Shown: piece by piece, positions 52,031 through 60,532 of the stretch | How positions within the stretch are numbered: the stretch's first letter is position 1 | Layout of the letters: each line of letters opens with the position of its first letter | Assembly (NCBI RefSeq): GCF_000769405.2 | Contig: NZ_CP053442.1 | Span: 1-64,000 of the forward strand | Length of the DNA: 64,000 bases | From: Rhizobium brockwellii | GTDB taxonomy: Bacteria > Pseudomonadota > Alphaproteobacteria > Rhizobiales > Rhizobiaceae | Reading direction: 5' to 3' | Notes under the pieces: generated by a model | The model's database searches: none | What the model was told of the DNA's origin: nothing | The model's input: the letters and a program-made list of their open reading frames with translations, nothing else | Position numbers and translations under genes: made by a program

Positions 52031-52072
52031 GATATAGCCGGACGCAACGTGGCTGGATTTGACTTGGGTCAA
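52031..52072 (-). promoter_or_regulatory. FNR/FixK-type promoter of the gbsR-cyd operon
   Basis: TTGACTTGGGTCAA (52059-52072) is an anaerobox-like palindrome (consensus TTGAT-N4-ATCAA). On the minus strand TATATC (52036-52031) is a -10. The predicted start near 52024 puts the box centre at about -41.5, the classic class II position. This indicates low-oxygen activation of the bd oxidase. Confidence 0.7.
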
Positions 52073-52102
52073 GTCCACAGCACTTTGTAGCGATGACGCA
52101 GA

Positions 52103-52136
52103 AACGCCCGGCAATGCGTTACGCATGCCGGGCGTT
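52103..52136 (-). terminator. Hairpin after hupE, probable terminator
   Basis: AACGCCCGGC (52103-52112) pairs with GCCGGGCGTT (52127-52136), with a further ATGCG/CGCAT inner stem. On the minus strand it is followed only by TTTC, so it is a strong hairpin with a weak T-run, 65 bp beyond the hupE stop. Confidence 0.55.
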
Positions 52137-52200
52137 CTGTCGGATTGAGATGTTAGGGCCTGCAATCGCTGCGGTCCATGTTTCAGGAATGCGGACCGGC

Positions 52201-52800
52201 TTAGATCAAGCCGGTCAGGATGCCGACGCCAGCAATGGCGGCAATACCACCTGCCGTGCGCGTCACGAAGACGCCCTGGCGTTCACCGGCGCGGCCAATG
52301 ACGTAACCAAGGGCGAGACCGGCGACATGCAGCAGCGCCGTCGCGGCCATGAAGCCCGCGGCATAAGCGGCACCGGCGAAATTTTCCGGCATTTCGGAGC
52401 CATGTGCGTGACCGTGGAAGATGGCGAAGAGGCCGACGATGCCGAGTGCTGCGGCGAGCGGCGCCTTTACGTTGAGCGCAACAACGGCGCCGAGGACGAC
52501 GACGGAAAGCGCGATGCCAATTTCAACGAAGGGAACGTTGATGCCGGCAACGCCGAGAGCACCACCGAGTGCCATCACCAGAACGAAGGTCGTCGGCACG
52601 AGCCAGGTGGCGCGGCCACCGAGCTGAAATGCGAAAACACCGACCATCACCATGGCGAGGACATGATCGAGGCCAGACATCGGATGGGCAAAGCCATGGC
52701 TGAAGCCGGCAGCTTCGCCGATCGCGGGATGGGCGGAGGCGACGGTTGGAAGCGCTGCGGCAGCCAAGGCAAGCAGGCCGCTCTTGATTGCTGATTTCAT
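52201..52800 (-). CDS. hupE: HupE/UreJ-family metal (Ni/Co) transporter
   Basis: A 199-residue inner-membrane protein with a signal-like first segment (SGLLALAAAALPTVASAHPA) and about six further spans. The conserved HPMSGLDHVLAM motif (HP-x4-DH-x3-M) is the metal-binding signature of HupE/UreJ, which import nickel or cobalt. A second histidine cluster, FHGHAHGSEMP, lies near residue 130. ATG 52800 follows GAGGGAAATGAG. No hydrogenase or urease is adjacent; cobalt for the B12-dependent mutase at 21198 is one possible use, but that is speculation. Confidence 0.88.
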   Translation of the reverse strand: MKSAIKSGLLALAAAALPTVASAHPAIGEAAGFSHGFAHPMSGLDHVLAMVMVGVFAFQLGGRATWLVPTTFVLVMALGGALGVAGINVPFVEIGIALSVVVLGAVVALNVKAPLAAALGIVGLFAIFHGHAHGSEMPENFAGAAYAAGFMAATALLHVAGLALGYVIGRAGERQGVFVTRTAGGIAAIAGVGILTGLI

Positions 52801-53077
52801 TGCTCATTTCCCTCGTGAGTTTTCGAATATCCTGCGGCGGCCGAACACCGGCATGGTTCCAAGTCGCGCAAATCACGCTAATTCAAAGAGTTCACGCCGT
52901 CAACGAAAAGTCCACGAAATACCAAGCCAATTCAACTGCTTATCTGATAGGCAGATGCCGCTTTCGATAGCGTCCCTCAGCGCGCCGCACCTCAAGATCG
53001 AGCTGGAAACGGTTTCCGACAGGGGCTATCAATCGTTCGGCAGAGACGGCGCAACCCGCCGTGATGGAGGAGACGCC

Positions 53078-54109
53078 ATGACGAATACCGAACGGCCGCT
53101 GGCGATCAGCGCGCCCGAACCGCGCACGCTCGATTTGATCTTCAGCGACAAGGCGCGCGCTGAACTGCGTGCGAAATACGAGATCGTCGAGGCCGATCCC
53201 GAGAATATCGCCGGGCTCGGCGACGAGATCCTGGGCAGGGCACGCTACATCATCGGCCAGCCGCCGCTTTCGACGGACACGCTGGGACGTATGCCGGCCT
53301 TGCGCTCGATCCTCAATGTCGAAAGCAATCTTCTCAACAACATGCCCTATGACGTGCTCTTCCAGCGCGGCATCCATGTCGTCACGACAGGCCAGGTCTT
53401 TGCCGAGCCGGTCGCCGAAATCGGTCTCGGCTTCGCACTGGCCTTGGCGCGCGATATCGTCGATGCGGACGTCGCCTTCCGCCAGGGCACCGAACTCTGG
53501 GGCGGCGAGGGCAATTCGAGTGCGCGGCTGCTCGCCGGTTCCGAGATCGGCATCGTCGGCTTCGGCGATCTTGGCAAGGCGCTGCGCCGTCTCCTGTCCG
53601 GCTTCAGGGCGCGCATCAGAGTATTCGATCCCTGGCTGCCGCGCTCTATCCTCGAGGAAAACGGCGTCGAGCCGGCAAGCCTGGACGATGTCCTGACGAA
53701 GAGCGATTTCGTCTTCGTCGTCGCCGCCGTCACCAGCGAAAACAAGGGATTTCTCAGCACGGAGGCCTTTGCCAGCATGCGCAAAGGCGCGGCCTTCATC
53801 CTTCTCAGCCGCGCCGATGTCGTCAATTTCGATGCGCTGATGGCCGCCGTCTCGTCGGGCCATATCGTCGCGGCGAGCGACGTCTACCCTGAAGAGCCGC
53901 TGCCGCCCGATCATCCGGTGCGGAGCCTGAAAGGTTTCATCCGCTCGGCGCATAGGGCTGGCGCCCTCGACAGCGCCTTCAAGAAGATGGGCGACATGGT
54001 GCTCGAAGACATGGACCTGATGGATCGCGGCCTGCCGCCGATGCGCTGCAAGCGGGCCGAACGCGAGACGGTCTCCCGCATGCGTTCCAAACCGGTGGCG
54101 GTGAATTAG
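53078..54109 (+). CDS. D-isomer-specific 2-hydroxyacid dehydrogenase family protein
   Basis: A 343-residue NAD-dependent dehydrogenase. The nucleotide domain has GSEIGIVGFGDLGKALRRLL, and the catalytic set appears as Arg in LLSRADVVNFDAL, Glu in DVYPEEPLPPDHPVR and His in SAHRAGALDSAF (usually PHIAG). The frame is open from 52784, but ATG 53078 after GGAGGAGACGCC is the real start. The gene is monocistronic and convergent with the Tim44-domain gene; a GC-rich hairpin (54126-54146) spans that gene's stop codon. The substrate cannot be told from sequence. Confidence 0.88.
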   Translation: MTNTERPLAISAPEPRTLDLIFSDKARAELRAKYEIVEADPENIAGLGDEILGRARYIIGQPPLSTDTLGRMPALRSILNVESNLLNNMPYDVLFQRGIHVVTTGQVFAEPVAEIGLGFALALARDIVDADVAFRQGTELWGGEGNSSARLLAGSEIGIVGFGDLGKALRRLLSGFRARIRVFDPWLPRSILEENGVEPASLDDVLTKSDFVFVVAAVTSENKGFLSTEAFASMRKGAAFILLSRADVVNFDALMAAVSSGHIVAASDVYPEEPLPPDHPVRSLKGFIRSAHRAGALDSAFKKMGDMVLEDMDLMDRGLPPMRCKRAERETVSRMRSKPVAVN

Positions 54110-54134
54110 AACAGAATTCCTGTGACGCGCCGCC

Positions 54135-55130
54135 TCAGGCGGCGCGCTCCTCCGCACCCTGGATCGCCGCAAGCTTCCAGTCGGCGCCGGACTTACGCAC
54201 GAAGGTCCAAACCTCGGTGCTTAGACTCGGACGGCGGTCGTCGCCGGAAACGACACGGCCGCTGTCGCGTTCGACCATGGCGTCAACCGAGGAATAACGC
54301 ATGGCGAGCGTCGCAAATTCCTGGCCGTCTTCGCGCCAGGCTTCGGCGATATCGCCTTGCAGCAGCTTGACGTCGGAGACGCGGTTGCGCACGCCGTTGG
54401 TAGCGTTTTCGCCGAGTTCCTCGGCAAGATAGGACATCGCCTCCGGCGTCGTCAGCCGGCGCAGCGTGCCGTAATCCTCAGCGCCGTAAGCGGTCTGCAC
54501 TTGGGTCAGCAGTTCCTCGAACTGATCGAGATCGGCCTGCGCTAGCCCGATCTCGTCACTCGGCCGATTGCTGCGAGACGGCTGGCCGGAACCGGCGCCC
54601 GAACCGATCGTTGGGATCTGGAAGGACGACTTATTCGTGGGCGACATGTTATAGGACTGGCTCTGGCCGCCGACGCCGTAGGAGGGCTGGCGGCGGTTGG
54701 CGAAATAACGCATGGCGAGCATGACGGCGCCGCCGATCAGCGCGATCTGCAGCAACATGCCGAGCAAGCCGAAGCCGCCGCCGAAACCGTGACCGAGCAG
54801 CATGCCGAGAAGGCCGCCGGCAATCAGGCCGCCGATCATAGAACGGCCGAAACCGCCAAATAAGCCAGGGCGCTGGGCGCCGAGAGGCTGCTGCGCGGTA
54901 GCGGGTGCCGTGGTCTGCGAACGCGGCGTCATCGACCGTTCGATCGGTGCTGTGGCCCCAGGTGCGGTGCTGGTGACCGGCGGGGCCTGGAAAGTGCGCG
55001 TGCCGCGGCTTCCGAAACCGCCGCTGCCGGCGCGGCGCGCTTCTGCATCGTCAAGGGAAGCAAAAACGGTAGCGCTCGTCAGAGCGGCAATGGCCGCGAT
55101 CTTGGCAAAACGCGAAACAGCACTCGGCAT
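54135..55130 (-). CDS. Tim44-domain (TIM44-like/MlaC-like) membrane protein
   Basis: A 331-residue protein. Signal-like segment RFAKIAAIAALTSATVFASL, then a low-complexity Pro/Ala/Thr region, then glycine-rich transmembrane segments (GGFGRSMIGGLIAGGLLGML and LQIALIGGAVMLAMRYFANR, about 100-150). The C-terminal Tim44 domain (about 200-330) reads LAQADLDQFEELLTQVQTAY, LRRLTTPEAMSYLAEEL, VSDVKLLQGDIAEAWRE and ends WKLAAIQGAEERAA. Bacterial Tim44-domain proteins are inner-membrane anchored with the domain exposed; precise role unknown. ATG 55130 is used. Its TGA sits in the loop of a GC hairpin, CGCGCCGCC/GGCGGCGCG. Confidence 0.85.
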   Translation of the reverse strand: MPSAVSRFAKIAAIAALTSATVFASLDDAEARRAGSGGFGSRGTRTFQAPPVTSTAPGATAPIERSMTPRSQTTAPATAQQPLGAQRPGLFGGFGRSMIGGLIAGGLLGMLLGHGFGGGFGLLGMLLQIALIGGAVMLAMRYFANRRQPSYGVGGQSQSYNMSPTNKSSFQIPTIGSGAGSGQPSRSNRPSDEIGLAQADLDQFEELLTQVQTAYGAEDYGTLRRLTTPEAMSYLAEELGENATNGVRNRVSDVKLLQGDIAEAWREDGQEFATLAMRYSSVDAMVERDSGRVVSGDDRRPSLSTEVWTFVRKSGADWKLAAIQGAEERAA

Positions 55131-55214
55131 TCCTGATCTCCTGTCATGCACAGTGACGGCATGTTGAGACCTAATATAGGTAGTCTTTCCCGCGTGTGAA
55201 GCTCTTCAGCTGCG

Positions 55215-55673
55215 TTACTGGCAAACGTCGACCCAACTGGCGCCGGTCAGCTCCGCCAGACGTCCGGTTTCGATGCGCACGGCCGAGTTCGTCGAGCCGG
55301 CCGCCGGTACAACTTCATCGAAGCGTTTCAATGAGATATCGCAATAGATGGGCAGCGGTGAAGGCAGGCCGAAGGGGCAGACGCCGCCGACCGGATGGCC
55401 GGTGACGGCCGCAACCTCTTCGGCATCGAGCATGCGCGCCTTGGCTCCAAACGTGTCCTTGAACTTACGATTGTCGAGCCGCGCCGTGCCTCCGGCTACG
55501 ACCAGCATCATCTGCTCGCCGACGCGAAGGCAAATCGTCTTGGCGATCTGGGCCGGCTCGACGCCATGGGCTTCGGCGGCAAGCGCAACCGTCGAGGAGC
55601 TCTCGGCGGTTTCGATGATTTCGATATCGGGTGCGTGGACGCTGAGGAAGGCGCGGACAGATTCAAGGCTCAT
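55215..55673 (-). CDS. ybaK: YbaK/ProX-family aminoacyl-tRNA deacylase
   Basis: A 152-residue protein of the YbaK/EbsC/ProX family, which hydrolyses mischarged tRNAs (Cys-tRNAPro or Ala-tRNAPro). Conserved positions: QIAKTICLRVGEQMMLVVAG (catalytic-region Lys), LDNRKFKDTFGAKARML and GHPVGGVCPFGLPSPLPIYC. The last motif, GHPVGGVCPFG, is diagnostic. The start ATG 55673 has GAATCTGTCC-type weak leader but matches the family N-terminus. The gene is alone on its strand. Confidence 0.9.
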   Translation of the reverse strand: MSLESVRAFLSVHAPDIEIIETAESSSTVALAAEAHGVEPAQIAKTICLRVGEQMMLVVAGGTARLDNRKFKDTFGAKARMLDAEEVAAVTGHPVGGVCPFGLPSPLPIYCDISLKRFDEVVPAAGSTNSAVRIETGRLAELTGASWVDVCQ

Positions 55674-55920
55674 GACGCAATGCTAGCCCAGGAAATACGC
55701 AATTTGAAGCGTAAAAGACGCCTGCCGAAAACCGCCGCTTGCAAGTCGCGCGGACATCGTCATAATAATTTTGCACACGTGCTCAATTTTGTCATTCGGC
55801 CGTTACGTTCAACCCCTAGAGCGGGATACGCCACGTTTTCGTGGGGTTTCGGAGCGGTCATCATCAGCAGTGCTGACCCGTCAAGAGGCCTCACACTGCT
55901 CTTCTAGGGAGACGAAGAAG

Positions 55921-57267
55921 ATGACTATTTTGCCGACACTGAAATCCCTTGCCGTCGCAGCCGCCATCCTGGCGTCGACCTCTGCAATTGCGCTCGCCAA
56001 GGACGTTCACATCAGCGTCTGGGCCGGCGGCACCGGCCCGAACGACGTCTATCGCCTCGACGCCATCGAGATCGCAGCCCAGCAGCTGCAGCGTGAAGCC
56101 GCACTCAAGGGCGAAGACCTGAAGATCACCGTCGAAAAGAAGCCTTATTCGGCCTGGGAGGACTTCAAGCAGGCGCTGACCCTTGCCGCTGAAGCCAAGA
56201 CCGCTCCGAATATCGTCGTCAGCGGCCATGAAGACATAGCACCCTGGTCGCAGGCCGGGCTGATCGTTCCGATCGAGGATTATGTCGATCTCGACTCTTG
56301 GCCGCTCAGTGACATCTATGAAAACCTGTTGCAGATCGCGTCCTATAACGGCACCGTCTACGGTATCCCGCAGGACGCCGAATCCCGTCCGATGTTCTTC
56401 TGGAAGCCTTACATGAAGGCGATCGGTTACAGCGATGCCGATCTGGATGCGCTGCCGCAGAGCGTCCAGGACGGCAAGTACACCATGAAGAACCTGCTCG
56501 AAGACGCCAAGAAGATGCAGGACAAGGGCCTCGTCCAGCCCGGCTATGGTTTCTATCCGCGCACCAGCAACGGCCCTGATTACTGGCAGTTCTACACCAG
56601 CTTCGGCGGCACGATGGAAGAAGGCGGCAAGCTCGTTTTCGACAAGGCCGCGATGACCCGCACCTATCAGTTCTTCGCCGATGCCGTGAAGAGCGGTGTT
56701 ACCAAGAAGAACCACATCGGCATGCCGGGCGACCAGTGGTGGAAGGAAGTCGCCACCGGCAAGGCCGGCATCTGGGACGGCGGCACCTGGCACTATGCTC
56801 GCCTCGTCAACCAGGAAGGCCTGAAGGACTTCTTCGGCAACGTGATCTTCACGCTGATCCCCGCCGGCGAAGGCGGCAAGGCCAACACGCTGACCCATCC
56901 GCTCGTCTACCTGCTAACCGCAGGTCACGACCAGGAAGACACCGAGATCGCCGCCCAGTTGGTCAAGATCGCCTCCGAGCCACGCATCAACGCGCTGCAT
57001 GCAGTCAAATCGGCCCATCTCGGCATCTCCAAGTCGGAATCCACCGTCGAATTCTATTCGGCCGACCGCTGGACCCGCGAAGCTACCGAGCGCCTGCTGC
57101 CGCATGCCAATGCGATGCCGAACAATTCCGATTTCGGCAAATATTGGAACATCATGTGGAAGAACCTTGAAGCATCCTGGACCGGCGCCAAGACCGTAGA
57201 CGCCGCGGTCAGTGATGCAGAGAGCGAGCTGAAGAGCACGCTCGGCGACAAGATCGTCATCCGCTAA
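55921..57267 (+). CDS. ABC transporter substrate-binding protein (family 1, CUT1)
   Basis: A 448-residue periplasmic receptor with signal peptide TILPTLKSLAVAAAILASTS and cut near IALAKD. Family-1 landmarks include VHISVWAGGTGPNDVYRLDA, EKKPYSAWEDFKQALTLAAE, NIVVSGHEDIAPWSQAGLIV and YGIPQDAESRPMFFWKPYMK. The frame is open from 55771; ATG 55921 after AGGGAGACGAAGAAG is used. It begins a seven-gene operon with two permeases, an ATPase, a GDPD, a LacI regulator and an inositol-phosphatase-like protein. Substrate probably a phosphorylated or inositol-bearing compound, from context only. Confidence 0.9.
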   Translation: MTILPTLKSLAVAAAILASTSAIALAKDVHISVWAGGTGPNDVYRLDAIEIAAQQLQREAALKGEDLKITVEKKPYSAWEDFKQALTLAAEAKTAPNIVVSGHEDIAPWSQAGLIVPIEDYVDLDSWPLSDIYENLLQIASYNGTVYGIPQDAESRPMFFWKPYMKAIGYSDADLDALPQSVQDGKYTMKNLLEDAKKMQDKGLVQPGYGFYPRTSNGPDYWQFYTSFGGTMEEGGKLVFDKAAMTRTYQFFADAVKSGVTKKNHIGMPGDQWWKEVATGKAGIWDGGTWHYARLVNQEGLKDFFGNVIFTLIPAGEGGKANTLTHPLVYLLTAGHDQEDTEIAAQLVKIASEPRINALHAVKSAHLGISKSESTVEFYSADRWTREATERLLPHANAMPNNSDFGKYWNIMWKNLEASWTGAKTVDAAVSDAESELKSTLGDKIVIR

Positions 57268-57330
57268 GATCGAAGCACTCTTCCGGGCGGCGACAGCGCT
57301 GCCCGGTCGGTCCGCGACGAGGGGGCTTCC

Positions 57331-58632
57331 ATGAAATCGTCCAGAACGCTCGGACTGGTGATGATCGCGCCTGCGGCGATCATGATCGTTCTTTTCTTCC
57401 TGATGCCGGTCGTTCTGACGGCGGTCTTTTCGATGACCAGCATGACGACGGCGACCGGTATTTCCGGCGGCGTCTATCAGATCGCACCCAACTCGCTGAT
57501 TGCGCTAAAATCGGCAATACCGGACATTGCCGCCGAGATGGCCGAACCGCGTTACACGATCGACGAGGCGGGCCTCAAGGCCGTCGAAGGACTCGGGCTT
57601 GCGCCGGGGATTGCTGGGGAATTGCGCGCCAAACATGCAGGTGAGGTGTTCACGGCACGCCGCGACGTCGAGCGCATGCTCAAGGAGCTCGCCGACCGGC
57701 CTTCGACGCGCGACGTCAAACAGATTTCCGAACAGTTCAACCGCTCTGTTCTCAACACCCGCTTCGACAGCAAGGAGCAGCTCTTTTCGGCGCTGGACAG
57801 TCTGGGTTTCAAACTCACACCCGAGCAGAAGGAAACGGTCGCCAAGGTCACTTATACCGGCTGGGTCTGGACGACCGACAATTTCTCGCGCATGACCACC
57901 TCACCCGACATGGCGCGCGTGCTCTTGAATACCGTGCTCTACGTCGCGCTGGTGCTGATGCTGTTCAATGTCGGCTATGCGCTGCTGCTGGCGATCTGGA
58001 CGCATTACATGCCGCCGACGCCGGCCTCGATCTTCCGCGGCATCTGGCTCCTGCCGCGCATCACCCCCGTCGTCATCTATGTCATGCTATGGAAGTGGCT
58101 TGCCTGGGACACCGGGTTCATTTCGATCCTGATGGGCAAATTCGGCTATCCGCCAAAGAACTACCTTCTCGACAACGCTTACAACGCCTGGTTCTTCGTT
58201 GTGTTGATCAACGGCTTCATCGGCGCCTCGATGGGCATGCTGGTCTTCTCCTCGGCGATGAAGGCCATTCCGAAGAGCCAGTTCTATGCGAGCGAGGTCG
58301 ACGGCGCCTCGCGCTGGCAGCAGATCCGCTACATCATCCTGCCGCAGATGCGCTGGCCGATCCTCTTCGTCACCTGCTACCAGACGCTGTCGCTGCTTGC
58401 CTCCTTCAATGAAATCCTGCTTGCCACCAATGGCGGACCGGGCAATGCGACCGAGGTCTGGGCGCTGTCCGCCTATCACACTGCGCTGAGGAACTACGCC
58501 GGCAACCTCGAATACGGCTTGGGTGCCGCCATGGCTTTGGTGCTCGTCGTCATCGGCGTGACGCTGTCGCTCCTCTATCTGCGCGTTTTCAACTACGGCA
58601 CGCTTGTCGCCAAGCCCTTGATCGAGGATTGA
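57331..58632 (+). CDS. ABC transporter permease with large periplasmic loop (MalF-like)
   Basis: A 433-residue permease, about 140 residues longer than a typical CUT1 permease. The first span is LVMIAPAAIMIVLFFLMPVV (about 8-28). The extra sequence lies between it and the second span at about 195, an alpha-helical, charged segment (IDEAGLKAVEGLGLAPGI then ...AGEVFTARRDVERMLKELAD...) that should sit in the periplasm like the P2 loop of MalF. The rest holds the usual spans and the EAA loop (YASEVDGASRWQQIRYIILP). It lies 63 bp after the receptor gene, and 2 bp separate it from the next permease start. Confidence 0.9.
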   Translation: MKSSRTLGLVMIAPAAIMIVLFFLMPVVLTAVFSMTSMTTATGISGGVYQIAPNSLIALKSAIPDIAAEMAEPRYTIDEAGLKAVEGLGLAPGIAGELRAKHAGEVFTARRDVERMLKELADRPSTRDVKQISEQFNRSVLNTRFDSKEQLFSALDSLGFKLTPEQKETVAKVTYTGWVWTTDNFSRMTTSPDMARVLLNTVLYVALVLMLFNVGYALLLAIWTHYMPPTPASIFRGIWLLPRITPVVIYVMLWKWLAWDTGFISILMGKFGYPPKNYLLDNAYNAWFFVVLINGFIGASMGMLVFSSAMKAIPKSQFYASEVDGASRWQQIRYIILPQMRWPILFVTCYQTLSLLASFNEILLATNGGPGNATEVWALSAYHTALRNYAGNLEYGLGAAMALVLVVIGVTLSLLYLRVFNYGTLVAKPLIED

Positions 58633-58634
58633 CC

Positions 58635-59477
58635 ATGGCCGAACGATCGCAGCCCTCGGCAAATTACCGCAGCTGGCCTGTCATAACGGCGCTGACCATC
58701 GTCAGCCTGCCGCTGCTGCTGATGTATGTCTATCTCTTCCTCGACACCGTAACCGTGAAGCAGGCAGATGCGTTGCTGCCCTCCGGCTTGACGCTCGACC
58801 ACTGGCGCTTCCTGTGGCAGACCACGGAAGGCAAGGCGAACATCTGGCAGGTGACTGTGAATACGCTGCTCTTTGCCGCCTGCACCACCAGCCTCGTGCT
58901 CATCGTCTCGTCGATGGCGGGCTATGTGCTGTCACGGCTGAACGTGCCGGCGCGCGGCTTCTTCCTTGCCGGCGTCATGGTGCTGCATGCCTTCCCGTCG
59001 GTGACGCTGATCATCGCCATCTTCATCGTGTTGCAGATGATCGGCCTCTACAATTCGCTGATCGGCGTCATCCTGGTGAAGGCGGCGATTGACCTGCCGC
59101 TCGGCATCTGGCTGATGAAGGGCTTCTACGACACCGTGCCGTGGGAAATCGAAATGGCCGGCGTCGTCGACGGCGCCTCGCGCTTCCGGGTCTGGCGCAG
59201 CCTCGTGCTGCCGCAGGTCAAGCCCGGCATCATGGCGCTTGGCCTCTTCTCTTTCCTCTCCGGCTGGGGCGAGTTCATTCTGCCGCAGGTGCTGGCGCCT
59301 GGTAATCAGGTGCAGGTGCTTTCGGTCTATCTCGCGGCCTTCCTCGCCGACGATAATAACTATGATTTCAACATGTTCAAAGCAGTCGGCGTCTTCTACC
59401 TCGTTCCGGTGCTGATCGTTTACGCGCTCTTCAACAAATACCTCATGAACATCTATGGCGGCGGGAGCAAAGGCTGA
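58635..59477 (+). CDS. ABC transporter permease (MalG type)
   Basis: A 280-residue inner-membrane permease with six spans and the coupling loop WEIEMAGVVDGASRFRVWRS. ATG 58635 follows GAGGATTGACC; a TTG two codons upstream is ignored. It pairs with the looped permease before it. Its TGA overlaps the next ATG (TGATG). Confidence 0.92.
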   Translation: MAERSQPSANYRSWPVITALTIVSLPLLLMYVYLFLDTVTVKQADALLPSGLTLDHWRFLWQTTEGKANIWQVTVNTLLFAACTTSLVLIVSSMAGYVLSRLNVPARGFFLAGVMVLHAFPSVTLIIAIFIVLQMIGLYNSLIGVILVKAAIDLPLGIWLMKGFYDTVPWEIEMAGVVDGASRFRVWRSLVLPQVKPGIMALGLFSFLSGWGEFILPQVLAPGNQVQVLSVYLAAFLADDNNYDFNMFKAVGVFYLVPVLIVYALFNKYLMNIYGGGSKG

Positions 59478-60532
59478 TGCGCATCCTCCTCGACAATTTC
59501 TCGAAGAGCTTCGGCTCCACCAAGGTCATCGAGAACATGACCCTCGAAGTCCGCAACGGCGAGATGCTGGCGCTGCTCGGCCCTTCCGGCTGCGGCAAAT
59601 CGACGACGCTGTTTTCCGTCTGCGGTATCCATCGGCCAAGCGGCGGACGCATCCTCTTCGGCGACCGCGACGTCACCGACCTGCCGAGCCAGGCTCGCAA
59701 TGTCGGCGTCGTTTTCCAGTCCTATGCGCTCTATCCGCACATGACGGTTACCGAGAACATCGGTTTTCCGCTGAAGGTGAAGGGCATGCCGGCTGCCGAG
59801 ATCCGCAAGGAGGTCGACCTTATCGCCGCCCTCGTGCAGATCGGCAACCTGATGGGCCGCAGGCCGGCCGAGCTTTCCGGCGGCCAGCAGCAGCGCGTCG
59901 CCTTGGCGCGCGCGCTGATCCGCAAGCCGGATGTGCTGCTGCTCGATGAACCGCTCGCCAATCTCGACGCCAAGCTGCGCCTCGAAATGCGATCGGAAAT
60001 CCGCCGCCTGCAACGCGAAACCGGCATCACCGCCATTCTCGTCACCCACGACCAGGTCGAGGCGATGAGCATGTGCGACCGCATCGCCATCATGAAGGAA
60101 GGCGAGATCGTCCAGATCGCCACGCCGGCCGAGATGTACAATGATCCGAAGACCGCCTTCGTCGCCGGCTTTCTCGGCAATCCGCCGATCACCTTCCTGC
60201 GCGGCGTGGTGGACAAGGGCGCATTCACAATCCCGCAAAGCGAGATCCGCGTGCCGCTGCCCGATACCGTCGGTGCCGCCGAAGGTACCAAGCTGATGCT
60301 CGGCGTCCGGCCCGAGCATTTCACGCCGGCAGGCGACATCGCCGTGCCGGGCAAGGTCACCTTCGCCGAAACGCAGGGCCGCGAGAACCTCTACGACGTG
60401 GCTCTTGCCGGCGGACCGCTGTTGCGTTCGATCCAGCCGGTCCGTAGCGATGTTCATGTCGGCGACGACGTCCGCTGGGCGATCGACAGCCGCGGCATAT
60501 TCGTTTTCGACGAAAATGGCAGGAGGCTCTGA
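59477..60532 (+). CDS. ABC transporter ATP-binding protein (UgpC-like)
   Basis: A 351-residue ATPase with Walker [10 protein letters not shown] (about 35-43), Q-loop [17 protein letters not shown], signature LSGGQQQRVALARALI, Walker B VLLLDEPLANLD and H-loop LVTHDQVEAM. A C-terminal TOBE domain (about 240-351; LGVRPEHFTPAGD) matches UgpC-like ATPases of glycerol-phosphate importers. Start and stop overlap both neighbours by one base (TGATG), so the operon is tightly coupled. Confidence 0.93.
   Translation: MRILLDNFSKSFGSTKVIENMTLEVRNGEMLALLGPSGCGKSTTLFSVCGIHRPSGGRILFGDRDVTDLPSQARNVGVVFQSYALYPHMTVTENIGFPLKVKGMPAAEIRKEVDLIAALVQIGNLMGRRPAELSGGQQQRVALARALIRKPDVLLLDEPLANLDAKLRLEMRSEIRRLQRETGITAILVTHDQVEAMSMCDRIAIMKEGEIVQIATPAEMYNDPKTAFVAGFLGNPPITFLRGVVDKGAFTIPQSEIRVPLPDTVGAAEGTKLMLGVRPEHFTPAGDIAVPGKVTFAETQGRENLYDVALAGGPLLRSIQPVRSDVHVGDDVRWAIDSRGIFVFDENGRRL

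Noticed and set aside
52940..54172. A 410-codon minus-strand frame opposite the hydroxyacid dehydrogenase
   Set aside because: Shadow of a gene with clear dehydrogenase motifs and a good start at 53078.
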